Shown here: one piece after another, positions 53,893 through 61,638 of the stretch
How positions within the stretch are numbered: position 1 is the stretch's first letter
Layout: each line of letters starts with the position of its first letter
NCBI GenBank assembly: GCA_016931535.1
Contig: JAFGEP010000005.1
Span: 1 to 64,000, forward strand
Length of the DNA: 64,000 nt
Direction of reading: 5' to 3'
Source of the DNA: Bradymonadales bacterium
GTDB taxonomy: Bacteria; Myxococcota_A; Bradymonadia; JAFGEP01
Notes under the pieces: model-generated
Databases searched by the model: none
The model's input: only the letters and a program-made list of their open reading frames with translations
Told to the model about the DNA's origin: nothing
Made by a program: the position numbers and the translations under genes

Positions 53893-54950
53893 GATTCGAC
53901 TGTCCTCCTGAGCGCCAATCCGACACTGACGGCTGAGGCCGCCGCCACGCTTTCCAGGTACCGCTCGTCAAACTGCCTGGGGTCGTAGGAGATGTTCCGA
54001 AACGGATTGGCCAGCTCGACCGGCACCCCGCTGGTCCTCGAGATGACCCGCCCCAACATGGGCATGTTGGCCGCACCGCCGGACAGGTAGATGCGCGCGA
54101 TCCGACTGTCGGCGCTGGTGGCGGCATAGAAGTCCAGGCTGCGCTGGATCTCTCCCGACAGCCACTCGGAGACGTTCATGATCACCCGTTCCACCTCCTG
54201 GGGTGGGATCTGGCGCTGGGCATCGGAGGGCGGCTGGCCCAGCTTGTAGGCCTCCGCCTCCTCGTACTTGATGTTGAGCTGCTTCTGGATCTCCTCGGTG
54301 AACTGATTGCCCCCCATGGAGATATCGCGGGTGAAGGTGGTCAGCCCATCCGAAAGGACGTTGATGCTGCTGACCGCGGCCCCGATGTCGATCAGAACCA
54401 CCGTTTGCCCGGTCAGCTTGCCGTAGTTGGCCTCGAACATGTTCTGCAGGCAGAAGGCATCCACATCCACGATCGCCGGCTCCAGCCCAGCATCCCGGGT
54501 GACTGCGCAGTAATCGTTGATCATCTCCTTCTTGGCCGCCACCAGCAGCACATCCATCTGGCCCTGGGCGGGACGGGTCACCAGCGTCTCCACATCCAGG
54601 TAGACATCGTTGATGTCAAAGGGGATGTACTGCTCCGCCTCCCAGGCGATCGACTCCTCCAGCTCCTCCTCGGTCATGATCGGCAGCGGGATCTTCTTGA
54701 TGATGACGCTGTGGCCTGCAACACTGATGGCCGCCTCCTTGACCTTGACCCGGTTCCGCTTGACCAGCTCGCGAATGGTGTCGCTGACCACCGTCGCGTC
54801 CATCATGGAGCCGTCCACGATCGCCTCTGGCGTCAAGGCAGCCATATCCAGCACAGAGAGCATCCGGCCCCGGCTGCTCTCCTTGATGCGGCAGATCTTG
54901 ACGGTGCTGGAACCGATGTCGAGGCCCACTACGTTCTTGCCCTTCGCCAT
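53889..54950 (-). CDS. pilM: Type IV pilus actin-like ATPase PilM
   Basis: The 353-residue cytoplasmic protein starts MAKGKNVVGLDIGSSTVKIC, an actin-fold phosphate loop. It contains VVLIDIGAAVSSINVLSDGL (second phosphate motif) and IARIYLSGGAANMPMLGRVI (adenosine motif). PilM binds ATP and the N-terminal peptide of PilN. It is the first gene of pilM-N-O-P-Q; a 330-base gap with a terminator and a tandem repeat separates it from pilR. Confidence 0.94.
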   Translation of the reverse strand: MAKGKNVVGLDIGSSTVKICRIKESSRGRMLSVLDMAALTPEAIVDGSMMDATVVSDTIRELVKRNRVKVKEAAISVAGHSVIIKKIPLPIMTEEELEESIAWEAEQYIPFDINDVYLDVETLVTRPAQGQMDVLLVAAKKEMINDYCAVTRDAGLEPAIVDVDAFCLQNMFEANYGKLTGQTVVLIDIGAAVSSINVLSDGLTTFTRDISMGGNQFTEEIQKQLNIKYEEAEAYKLGQPPSDAQRQIPPQEVERVIMNVSEWLSGEIQRSLDFYAATSADSRIARIYLSGGAANMPMLGRVISRTSGVPVELANPFRNISYDPRQFDERYLESVAAASAVSVGLALRRTVES

Positions 54951-55069
54951 GAACCTGCTCTCTTGTTGAGGCGGTCAGCCCTCGTTCGAGGGGAGGACTG
55001 TGGCTCGATAACGGCCACGCCCTTTTACATGCCGCCAGGTTCGATGGTAGGACATCTACCTACCACGTC

Positions 55070-55090
55070 AAAAAAACCGTGATCACGGCT
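55070..55090 (-). terminator. Weak intrinsic terminator between pilR and pilM
   Basis: The 12-base palindrome CCGTGATCACGG (55077-55088) is followed on the minus strand by seven U residues (A-run 55070-55076). The stem is short, so efficiency is doubtful. It would end transcription from pilR about 190 bases past its stop. The gap 54951-55280 also holds the 14-bp repeat described separately and no gene. Confidence 0.5.
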
Positions 55091-55122
55091 CGCTTCATCC
55101 CGTTTGACCTCCCATCCACCTC

Positions 55123-55233
55123 CTCAGCGTGAGCGACTGAGCGTGAGCGACTGAGCGTGAACGACTGAGCGTGAGCGACTGAGCGTGAGCGACTGAGCGT
55201 GAACGACTGAGCGTGACCGTGACCGTGAGCGAC
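55123..55233. repeat. 14-bp tandem repeat (GAGCGT-type minisatellite)
   Basis: Six consecutive 14-base units run from 55123 to 55206, with consensus CTGAGCGTGAGCGA; the first unit and the AACGA variants differ by one base. A decayed tail of GTGACC/GTGAGC hexamers runs to about 55233. It lies in the pilR-pilM gap and carries no frame of note. A second, related hexamer array lies at 60134-60229. Confidence 0.9.
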
Positions 55234-55280
55234 AGCACCTGCCCAAGGAGATCTCCAATCGAAACGGCATGAATCCCACG

Positions 55281-56660
55281 TCAGCTCACCCCCCCCAATC
55301 CGTAGTCCTTGATCTTGTACAGCAGCGCCCGATGACTGATCTCCAGCAGCTCCGCCGCCTTCGTCCGGTTTCCCTTGGTCCGCTGCAGCGCCTTGCCGAT
55401 CAGCATCCGCTCCAGCGCGCGGGTTCCCCGCTTGATGCTCAGATCGTCCCCACCCAAGAAGGCCCCCACGCCGGTAGCCATGGTCTGCACCGCCTCGGGC
55501 AAGGCTTCGACCTTGATCATGGCACCCTCGGTGAGAACCATGGCCCGCTCGATGGTATTCTCCAGCTCCCGGACGTTGCCCGGCCAGGGGTAGTTGGTGA
55601 GCATCCGCAAGGCGGCAGGGGAAATGCCCCGCACCGAGGAGTGCAGTGACTCCCGGTACTTCTCGAGGAAGTGCTCCACCAAGAGCCCGATGTCTTCGGG
55701 ACGCTCCCGCAGCGGCGGGATGTGGAGCGACATGACATTGAGGCGGTAGTACAGGTCCTCCCGGAACCGGCCCTCCTCCACCAAGGTCGAGAGAGGCTTC
55801 ACACTGGCCGCGATGATCCGGACCTCGACCCGGATGGTGTGGGTGTCCCCCACCCGGCGGATCTCCCCTTCCTGCAGCACCCGCAACAGCTTGACCTGGA
55901 GGTTTACTGGCAACTCCCCGATCTCGTCCAGAAACAACGTGCCGCCATCCGCTTCCTCGAACAGCCCCTTCTTGGTGCGCACCGCATGGGTGAAAGCCCC
56001 CTTGACATGACCGAACAGCTCCGACTCCAACAGGTTTTCCGGAATGGCACCGCAGTTGACGGCCACAAACGGCTGTTTCTTCCGGTTGGAGTTGTAGTGA
56101 ATGGCGTGGGCGATCAGCTCCTTTCCGGTCCCGGATTCCCCGGTGATGAGAATGGTGGTGGGGTAGTTGGCCACCTTGTGGATGGTGTCGAAGATCTTGC
56201 GCATGCTGGCCGATCGGCTGACGATCCGATCGAAGCGGAAGGTCTTCTGGGTCGCCTCCCGCAACGCCCGGTTCTCCCGCGCGAGCCGCTCCCGTTCCTC
56301 GGCTTTCTTGAGCGCCAAGAGGACCTCATCCTTCTTGAACGGCTTGGAGAGGTAATCGTAGGCACCCCGCTTCATCGCCTCGATGGCCGAATCCACGCTG
56401 CCATAGGCCGACATGACGATGACCGTGGTGTGGTGCTCCTCGGACTGGATCCGCTCCAAGAGCTCGATCCCCGAGAGCTTCGGCATGCGTACGTCGCACA
56501 GTACCGTGTCGTACTCCCCCTCGCGGACCAGCTGAAGGGCAGCCTCCCCGTCGGACGCCAGGGCCACCTCGTAACCCTCCTTCCTGAGGAGCATCTCCAG
56601 CATCCGCCGGATGTTCTCCTCATCGTCCACGACCAGTATGCGCTGCTTCGATCCGGCCAC
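55281..56660 (-). CDS. pilR: NtrC-family sigma-54-dependent response regulator, PilR-like
   Basis: The 459-residue protein has a receiver domain with D56 (TVLCDVRMP), an AAA+ domain with Walker A GESGTGKE (174-181), and a Fis-type HTH at the end ([20 protein letters not shown]). In the sigma-54 contact loop the usual GAFTGA is GAFTHA (221-226), with His225 in place of Gly. Start is GTG with a GAGGAG site. It follows pilS by 28 bases and precedes pilM. The pilin promoter it would activate is not in the window. Other NtrC-type roles are possible. Confidence 0.88.
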   Translation of the reverse strand: MAGSKQRILVVDDEENIRRMLEMLLRKEGYEVALASDGEAALQLVREGEYDTVLCDVRMPKLSGIELLERIQSEEHHTTVIVMSAYGSVDSAIEAMKRGAYDYLSKPFKKDEVLLALKKAEERERLARENRALREATQKTFRFDRIVSRSASMRKIFDTIHKVANYPTTILITGESGTGKELIAHAIHYNSNRKKQPFVAVNCGAIPENLLESELFGHVKGAFTHAVRTKKGLFEEADGGTLFLDEIGELPVNLQVKLLRVLQEGEIRRVGDTHTIRVEVRIIAASVKPLSTLVEEGRFREDLYYRLNVMSLHIPPLRERPEDIGLLVEHFLEKYRESLHSSVRGISPAALRMLTNYPWPGNVRELENTIERAMVLTEGAMIKVEALPEAVQTMATGVGAFLGGDDLSIKRGTRALERMLIGKALQRTKGNRTKAAELLEISHRALLYKIKDYGLGGVS

Positions 56661-56688
56661 GTTCGACTCCTCTTCTGGACGGAGACGT

Positions 56689-58209
56689 TTACCCCCGTTC
56701 CTGGTCCCCCGGATCAGTCCGGGCGAACCAGACGGTGAACCGGGCTCCGTGCTCGGTCTTCCCTTCCACCTCCAACCTCCCCCCGGCGCTCTGGACGATC
56801 CGCTCGCAGATGGCCAGCCCCAGGCCGGTGCCCTGGCCAGGGGGCTTGGTGGTAAAAAAGGGGTCGAAGATCCTGTCGATCAGCTCCGGCAGTATCCCGG
56901 GCCCCGAGTCTTCTACCCCGATCCGCACCCCGTCGTTCTCCGTCGCGGCCGTCACCCGCACCCACCCCTTGCCGTCCACGGCGTCGGCGGCATTGAGCAG
57001 CAGGTTGATCAGCACCTGCAGCAGCCGGTCGGGGTTGACCCTGACATGGGGTAGATCGATGGCCACCCCTATCTTGATCTCGATGTCCCGAAAACGGGGC
57101 TGATTCTTGACCAGGTTGATCGCCTGGTCGGTCACCAGCTCCACGTCGCAGTCGGCCGGTTCGTCTCCCCTGTCTCGAGAGTAGTCGAGCAAGCCGCGGA
57201 TGATCTCGTGGATGCGCAGGAGCTCCTGCTCCAGCCGCGCCAGGATCTCCTTTCGCGATTCCAGGTGCATCTTGGGATCCTGTTGCAGGATCTCCACAAA
57301 ACCGAGCAGCGCGCTCAGCGGGTTTCCCACCTCGTGGGCGATTCCCGCGGCCAGCCGGCCAACCGAGGCCAGCTTCTCCCCCCGGATGATGGCCGCCTGT
57401 GCCCTCTCCAGCTGCTGTTTGGCCTCCTTGTGGGCGAAAACCTGCTCCTGGAGCTCTCGCCGGCTCCGATCCAGCCGATCGACCATGCGATTGAAGCTCC
57501 TGGCCAGATCACCCAGCTCGTTGCGACTGGCGAGCTCCACGTGGCTGGCATAGTCGCCGGCTCCAACCCGCTCGGTCGCCAGGGCGATCCGGCGCACGGG
57601 CGAGACGATGATGCGGGTGAGCAGCACGTATCCTACGATCAGCAGCAGCAAGCCATCCAACACCAGGTAGGCAACCGACAGGAGCTGAACCGTCCGGAGC
57701 CTGGCCGCCAGGTCGCGATGGGCAAAGGCGGCCAGCACGGTCCCCGCCAGCTCACCATCGACCGAGAGACCAACCCGCACCACGAGCACCGACGGGTAGC
57801 CGGGCAAATCCACCCACTGCACCGGGGCATCCCCCTCCAGGTTCCAGTCCACAGACCTGCTCCACCCGCCCGAGCCAGAGGCGCCGGAACGCTTCTCTGC
57901 GAAGATCGCCGCCAGCGAGCCATCGACCCTGCGCACCTCGATCCGGTCGGCGATCCCCCGCGCTACAAAGCTCTGCCCCAGGCTGGACAACCCCTCCACC
58001 TGGTGCCAGGAGCTGTTGGTCGAATGGCCCTCCAGAGCCTCCGAAAGCTCCTGCGCCACAACCCCGGCCATCCGCTCGCCCGCCGCGGCAAGCTGGTCGT
58101 AAACCGCCCGTCTCATCAGGTTGACGGCCGATGCGCCCATCAGGGCCACCGTGACCACCATGATGACCGTCAGCACCAGCCCGATCTGTGCGCGGAGTCC
58201 AACCCGCAT
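56689..58209 (-). CDS. pilS: Sensor histidine kinase, PilS-like partner of PilR
   Basis: The 506-residue protein has an N-terminal helix, a periplasmic sensor region of about 130 residues, a second helix and a HAMP linker (RRIALATERVGAGDYASHVE). The H-box AAGIAHEVGNPLSALLGF has His292. An HATPase domain follows with VLINLLLNAADAVDG and GTGLGLAICERIVQSAGGRL. The overall HAMP layout differs from classical PilS (six helices plus PAS), so the name rests on context. A GGAAGGAGATCG site precedes the ATG at 58209. It is transcribed with pilR. Confidence 0.83.
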   Translation of the reverse strand: MRVGLRAQIGLVLTVIMVVTVALMGASAVNLMRRAVYDQLAAAGERMAGVVAQELSEALEGHSTNSSWHQVEGLSSLGQSFVARGIADRIEVRRVDGSLAAIFAEKRSGASGSGGWSRSVDWNLEGDAPVQWVDLPGYPSVLVVRVGLSVDGELAGTVLAAFAHRDLAARLRTVQLLSVAYLVLDGLLLLIVGYVLLTRIIVSPVRRIALATERVGAGDYASHVELASRNELGDLARSFNRMVDRLDRSRRELQEQVFAHKEAKQQLERAQAAIIRGEKLASVGRLAAGIAHEVGNPLSALLGFVEILQQDPKMHLESRKEILARLEQELLRIHEIIRGLLDYSRDRGDEPADCDVELVTDQAINLVKNQPRFRDIEIKIGVAIDLPHVRVNPDRLLQVLINLLLNAADAVDGKGWVRVTAATENDGVRIGVEDSGPGILPELIDRIFDPFFTTKPPGQGTGLGLAICERIVQSAGGRLEVEGKTEHGARFTVWFARTDPGDQERG

Positions 58210-58224
58210 CGATCTCCTTCCCTT

Positions 58225-58420
58225 CCTCCCCCGCTTGCCGTGCAAGCGGGGGAGGTGGCGGCGCAGCCGACGGAGGGGGCGACGCTATCCCCGGGCCCAA
58301 TCCTCCTCCCCCGCTTGCCGTGCAAGCGGGGGAGGTGCCCGCAAAGCGGGCGGAGGGGGCGACTCTATCCCCTGGACAGCCGATTTCGCGCAGCCGACGG
58401 AGGGGGCGACGCTATCCCCC
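58225..58420. repeat. Three copies of a REP-like palindromic element
   Basis: A 14-bp perfect inverted repeat with 3-base loop (CCTCCCCCGCTTGC/GCAAGCGGGGGAGG) occurs at 58225-58255 and again at 58305-58335. Each is followed by a 32-base tail (58261-58292 and 58341-58372). A third tail without the hairpin is at 58388-58419 and is identical to the first. The third copy runs into the end of pilD. The gap between pilS and pilD consists of little else. Confidence 0.9.
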
Positions 58421-59458
58421 GCCCATCATCCACCTCTCGAACCACTCCCCTATCAATAGATATTCTACACCGGCCAGCGCCAGAAACGGCCCGAAAGGGA
58501 TGCCTACCTTTCCAAACGGAATCTCCGACTCCTCCGGTGGCGGCGGCACCATCGGCTGTCCGCCTTCCGTTCCCTCCTGCAACACCGGCTCACCTGTCTG
58601 CCTCGGCCCCTGGTCCCCGGTTCGCCTTCGCTCCTCCTCCACCTCGCCCTGTGCCGGACCATCCGGCTGCTCCGCCCAGAACTCGGGTCGGTGCACCCCT
58701 CGCAGCAGCAGCTGGCCCTTTTTCCCTTTCCAGCGCTCCACCAGCGCCGCAATGACCGCCCCCAGGACCCCTTGGAACGACGCGAAGAACAACACGAAAA
58801 TCAACGATCGCCAGCCCAGAAAGGCCCCGATCATCGCCATCATGGTGACATCGCCCCCCCCCATCCCCACGCGACCGGTCAGAAGCCGGTACCCGTAGAT
58901 GACCGCCAGAAACAGCAACGCACCGGACAATCCACCGATCAAGCTGTCCAGCCAGGTGACCGACGGATGGAGATCGGCCAGGATCCCCCCCTTGGGGATC
59001 ACCAGCGCCGCCACCAACCCAAGGATGGCCGTCGGAATGGTCACCGAGTCCGGGATCCGGGTGGTGGTCAGGTCGATCACGCTGACGGCGATGGCTGCAC
59101 AGATAAACCAGAAGTAGAAAAGGAAAGGGACCAGGACAACGGGCCAGGCAGGCGTGTCCAGCCGACCCGCGCCACACTTGAGGAACAACAGCAGGCTCAG
59201 GATGGCGGTCAGCGCCTCGATGGCCGGGTAGCGCGGCGAGATCCGCGCCCGGCAGCGCCGGCAGCGGCCCCGCAGGACAAGGTAGCTCACCAGCGGCACG
59301 TTGTCATACCAGCGGATCGGCGTCTCACAGGAGGGACAGTGACTGGCCGGGCGCACAAGGCTCATCCCCAGCGGCAGCCGATGCACCACCACGTTCAAAA
59401 AGCTGCCCCACAACGCGCCCCAGATGAAGGCGAACACCGAGAGCAAACCCAAGTCCAC
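58412..59458 (-). CDS. pilD: Prepilin leader peptidase/N-methyltransferase PilD
   Basis: The 348-residue aspartic membrane protease has the zinc-binding tetracysteine (C41, C44, C66, C69), the first catalytic Asp in VIDLTTTRIPD and the second in GMGGGDV. It cleaves and methylates type IV prepilins. A hydrophilic insert of about 65 residues (Glu/Arg/Pro/Gly-rich, about 245-310) precedes the last helices (IPFGPFLALAGVEYLL); most relatives have a few residues there. The stop codon and last Gly residues come from the adjacent repeat. Start is GTG. It precedes pilS with a repeat-filled gap. Confidence 0.92.
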   Translation of the reverse strand: MDLGLLSVFAFIWGALWGSFLNVVVHRLPLGMSLVRPASHCPSCETPIRWYDNVPLVSYLVLRGRCRRCRARISPRYPAIEALTAILSLLLFLKCGAGRLDTPAWPVVLVPFLFYFWFICAAIAVSVIDLTTTRIPDSVTIPTAILGLVAALVIPKGGILADLHPSVTWLDSLIGGLSGALLFLAVIYGYRLLTGRVGMGGGDVTMMAMIGAFLGWRSLIFVLFFASFQGVLGAVIAALVERWKGKKGQLLLRGVHRPEFWAEQPDGPAQGEVEEERRRTGDQGPRQTGEPVLQEGTEGGQPMVPPPPEESEIPFGKVGIPFGPFLALAGVEYLLIGEWFERWMMGGG

Positions 59459-59663
59459 CTCACTCTTCCCTGCAAGTTCGGTTATACTGCCCCTTCACCG
59501 GGCTTGCGGGGATCTTCTTGATGGAGACCGCACCCGGTCGCGCCTGGCGGCAGTGTAGATTCCCTGACCCCGATCGACCCTACGCAGGGTGGCGGCCACG
59601 ATCAAGTTTCAGGCACTCCAGTCGGGCACCGGCAGCGCGCATTACATACTCAGGAAGGATCGG

Positions 59664-60140
59664 GTGGCAGAAGACCAACCACAAGGACCACTGCCCGGCC
59701 GAGTGCCCTGGCGACCCCTGGCGGTGGCGGTCCTGGTCTTCACCGCCATCTCGGCCGGCATCGTGCTCCACTTCGCTTACACCTACCGCCCCTTTCTCCT
59801 GTTGCACCTGGTGGCCGCCTATCTCGTCCTGGTGGCGCTGCTCTGGATCTACACCGTGGCCTACGAAACCCGGCATCGCTGGCTCAGGCTTCATGTCTGG
59901 CTGATGATCCTGCTGTTTTCCGCGGTCCTTTGCTTTGTCTACCTGGATGACGCCCCGGCTCGCCTGATCGGACGCGGCGCCGAGATCCAAGTCAGGCCGC
60001 CCGCCCCTCGGCTCTACTGGGCGACGGCGCTGATCGTGCTCAACGCCCTGCTGCTTACCCTGCACCTGGTCTGGCTGGGACGGGGCAAGCGGCGCATCGG
60101 ACGCTCCAGACCAGGCTCCGAAATGACGCCCATGACCTGA
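59664..60140 (+). CDS. Small integral membrane protein of unknown function
   Basis: The 158-residue protein has four predicted membrane helices, for example AVAVLVFTAISAGIVLHFAY and WATALIVLNALLLTLHLVWL. I recognise no family. The GTG at 59664 is preferred because AGGAAGG lies six bases before it; in-frame codons further upstream lack a site. It is divergent from pilD. Its stop codon overlaps the start of a hexamer repeat array. Confidence 0.65.
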   Translation: MAEDQPQGPLPGRVPWRPLAVAVLVFTAISAGIVLHFAYTYRPFLLLHLVAAYLVLVALLWIYTVAYETRHRWLRLHVWLMILLFSAVLCFVYLDDAPARLIGRGAEIQVRPPAPRLYWATALIVLNALLLTLHLVWLGRGKRRIGRSRPGSEMTPMT

Positions 60141-60229
60141 ACCTGAGCGTGAACCTGAACCTGAACCTGAACCTGAGCGTGAACCCGAGCGTGAACCTGA
60201 ACGTGAACCTGAACGTGAACGTAAACGAC
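60134..60229. repeat. Degenerate hexanucleotide array (GAACCT/GAGCGT/GAACGT)
   Basis: About sixteen consecutive hexamers of the types GAACCT, GAGCGT and GAACGT run without a break from the end of the small membrane gene. The same GAGCGT word builds the 14-base units at 55123. On the minus strand the array reads as Arg/Ser/Gly repeats in one frame, but no gene start supports translation. Confidence 0.88.
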
Positions 60230-60300
60230 TGGCCCCCCCTCCCCACACGCACATGAGGTTCCGCTGTCGGGTGGGGGGATTTCAGAGGCGGGGGAAAGGC

Positions 60301-60564
60301 TTACTTCTCGCGATTGACAAGCCGTGCCAGGCGGGCAACCTTGCGGGAGGCTCTCTTCTTGGGAATGACCCCCTTGGAGGCGGCCCGGTTCAGGCTTCCC
60401 ACTGCGACCTTGAAGCTCTGCTCGACCTCGGCCGCGTCACCGGCGGTCACGCTCTCCCGGAGCTGGCGAACCCGGGTGCGCATGGTGCTCTTCACGTGGC
60501 GGTTGCGCATCCGCCGCAGTTCGTTCTGACGTATCCTCTTCAACGCTGACTTGTGATGGGCCAC
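60301..60564 (-). CDS. rpsT: 30S ribosomal protein S20
   Basis: The 87-residue basic protein begins with GTG and reads AHHKSALKRIRQNELRRMRN, the S20 signature; it binds 16S rRNA helix 44. The chosen GTG lies six bases from GGAGG. An ATG six bases upstream abuts that GGAGG with no spacing and is less likely. It is a single gene with its own promoter, as is usual for rpsT. Confidence 0.95.
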   Translation of the reverse strand: MAHHKSALKRIRQNELRRMRNRHVKSTMRTRVRQLRESVTAGDAAEVEQSFKVAVGSLNRAASKGVIPKKRASRKVARLARLVNREK

Positions 60565-60595
60565 AATCATCCTCCATCGGCACAAAGAACGAGCG

Positions 60596-60625
60596 CGGAT
60601 ACCACGGTGGAACGCCCCCTGTCAA
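60596..60625 (-). promoter_or_regulatory. Promoter of rpsT
   Basis: The minus strand shows a perfect TTGACA (60620-60625), an 18-base spacer and TATCCG (60596-60601), about 30 bases before the rpsT start. It is divergent from the toxin-antitoxin promoter. Confidence 0.6.
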
Positions 60626-60652
60626 GCTGAAGCGAACCCCGGAATCGGCGAC

Positions 60653-60686
60653 TTGCCAATGTAGACACAAAATGTTAAAATGTGTC
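60653..60686 (+). promoter_or_regulatory. Toxin-antitoxin promoter with overlapping inverted repeat
   Basis: TTGCCA (60653-60658), 17 bases, TAAAAT (60676-60681) make a good sigma-70 promoter. GACACA (60664-60669) and TGTGTC (60681-60686) form an inverted repeat spanning the -10. Type II antitoxins commonly repress their own promoter at such sites, so this is a likely operator. Confidence 0.6.
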
Positions 60687-60711
60687 CACAACTGGTTCGA
60701 TGGAGGAGATC

Positions 60712-61017
60712 TTGAGGAATCGGCAAGGCGATGAAGAACCGACTAGCGAGGAGCTGGTCGGAGTACGAGAGCTGAAGAACCACCTGAGCGCGGTGTTGAA
60801 ACGGGTGAAGGCCGGCCGCCAGGTCGTGGTGACGGAGCGGAACCGGCCCATCGCCGTTCTGATCCCTTGCGACGATCGGGGCCTTGGCACCAGGCTGGAT
60901 ATCCTTGACGGAGCTGGGATCGTCACCTGGGCCGGTGGAAAACCGGCGGGCTGCCGCAACCCACCTGTCGTAAAAGGGGAGAGCGTGGGAGATGCCGTGC
61001 TGGAGGACAGGAGGTGA
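60712..61017 (+). CDS. Phd/YefM-type antitoxin
   Basis: The 101-residue protein contains VGVRELKNHLSAVLKRVKAG followed by VVVTERNRPIAVLIP. This is the Phd/YefM DNA-binding fold (V..LR....L..vl..v..Ge...vt..grpva.lvp). The C-terminal 35 residues are likely the toxin-binding tail. The TTG at 60712 has GGAGGAG five bases upstream; an ATG at 60700 and GTG at 60682 are alternatives without a site. The stop overlaps the toxin start (GTGA). Confidence 0.82.
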   Translation: MRNRQGDEEPTSEELVGVRELKNHLSAVLKRVKAGRQVVVTERNRPIAVLIPCDDRGLGTRLDILDGAGIVTWAGGKPAGCRNPPVVKGESVGDAVLEDRR

Positions 61018-61430
61018 TCCTGTTTTTAGATACCAGCGCGCTGGTGAAGCTCTACGTCACGGAAGAGGGATCGACGAGGGTGAGAGAGCAGCTCGCGGGT
61101 TGCGAGCAAGCGGCCATCTCTCGGGTAGCCTACCCGGAGGCGAGGGCCGCGCTCGCTCGGCGTCACCGTGAAGGTGGGGTGACAGCGGAGGAGTTGCGGA
61201 CCGCGGTCGAGGCGCTGGATCGTGATCTGGGCGCCTTTGTCGTGGTCGAGATGTCTCAGCGGGTAGCCCAGATGGCAGGGGATCTGGCGGAGAAGCATGG
61301 ATTGCGCGGCTTCGACGCGATCCATTTGGCGAGTGCCATAGAGCTGTACCTTTTGACGGGCTCGAGGATTCTCTTTCTTTCCCACGATACCAGGCAGTTG
61401 GAAGCCGCCCGGCAAGAGGGGATGGCCTGA
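61014..61430 (+). CDS. PIN-domain (VapC-type) ribonuclease toxin
   Basis: The 138-residue protein has the PIN metal-site residues D6 (FLDTSALVKLYV), E42 (PEARAAL), D101 (FDAIHLASA) and D125 (LSHDTRQL). These form the Mg-dependent nuclease centre of VapC toxins. It starts at a GTG that overlaps the antitoxin stop and has an AGGAG just upstream. All catalytic acids are present, so the toxin is probably active. The pair is a type II toxin-antitoxin module; the target RNA is unknown. Confidence 0.88.
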   Translation: MILFLDTSALVKLYVTEEGSTRVREQLAGCEQAAISRVAYPEARAALARRHREGGVTAEELRTAVEALDRDLGAFVVVEMSQRVAQMAGDLAEKHGLRGFDAIHLASAIELYLLTGSRILFLSHDTRQLEAARQEGMA

Positions 61431-61638
61431 ACCGGATCCGCCGCTTGTTGGGCGAGTGCACCGGTTCCCACGCGCGGTCCCTATTCGCTTCCCCATCGCC
61501 CTCCGTTAGCGGGTATGTCTCGCCCTTTCAGGGCGCCAGATCGCGCAGTGCCTCGAAAATCAGGAACAGGGAGCACCAACCGTAATTGGGACAGGAGACG
61601 AGATCCCGTGCACTAGTGGTGGTTCATGGACAGCCTCG

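Noticed and set aside
55123..55233. Possible CRISPR array
   Set aside because: The 14-base units are contiguous with no unique spacers and no cas genes are near, so it is a simple tandem repeat.
59580..60254. Minus-strand frames with Arg/Ser/Gly repeats over the hexamer array
   Set aside because: The repeats are a direct result of the hexanucleotide array, and the frame runs antisense to a membrane protein with a good start.
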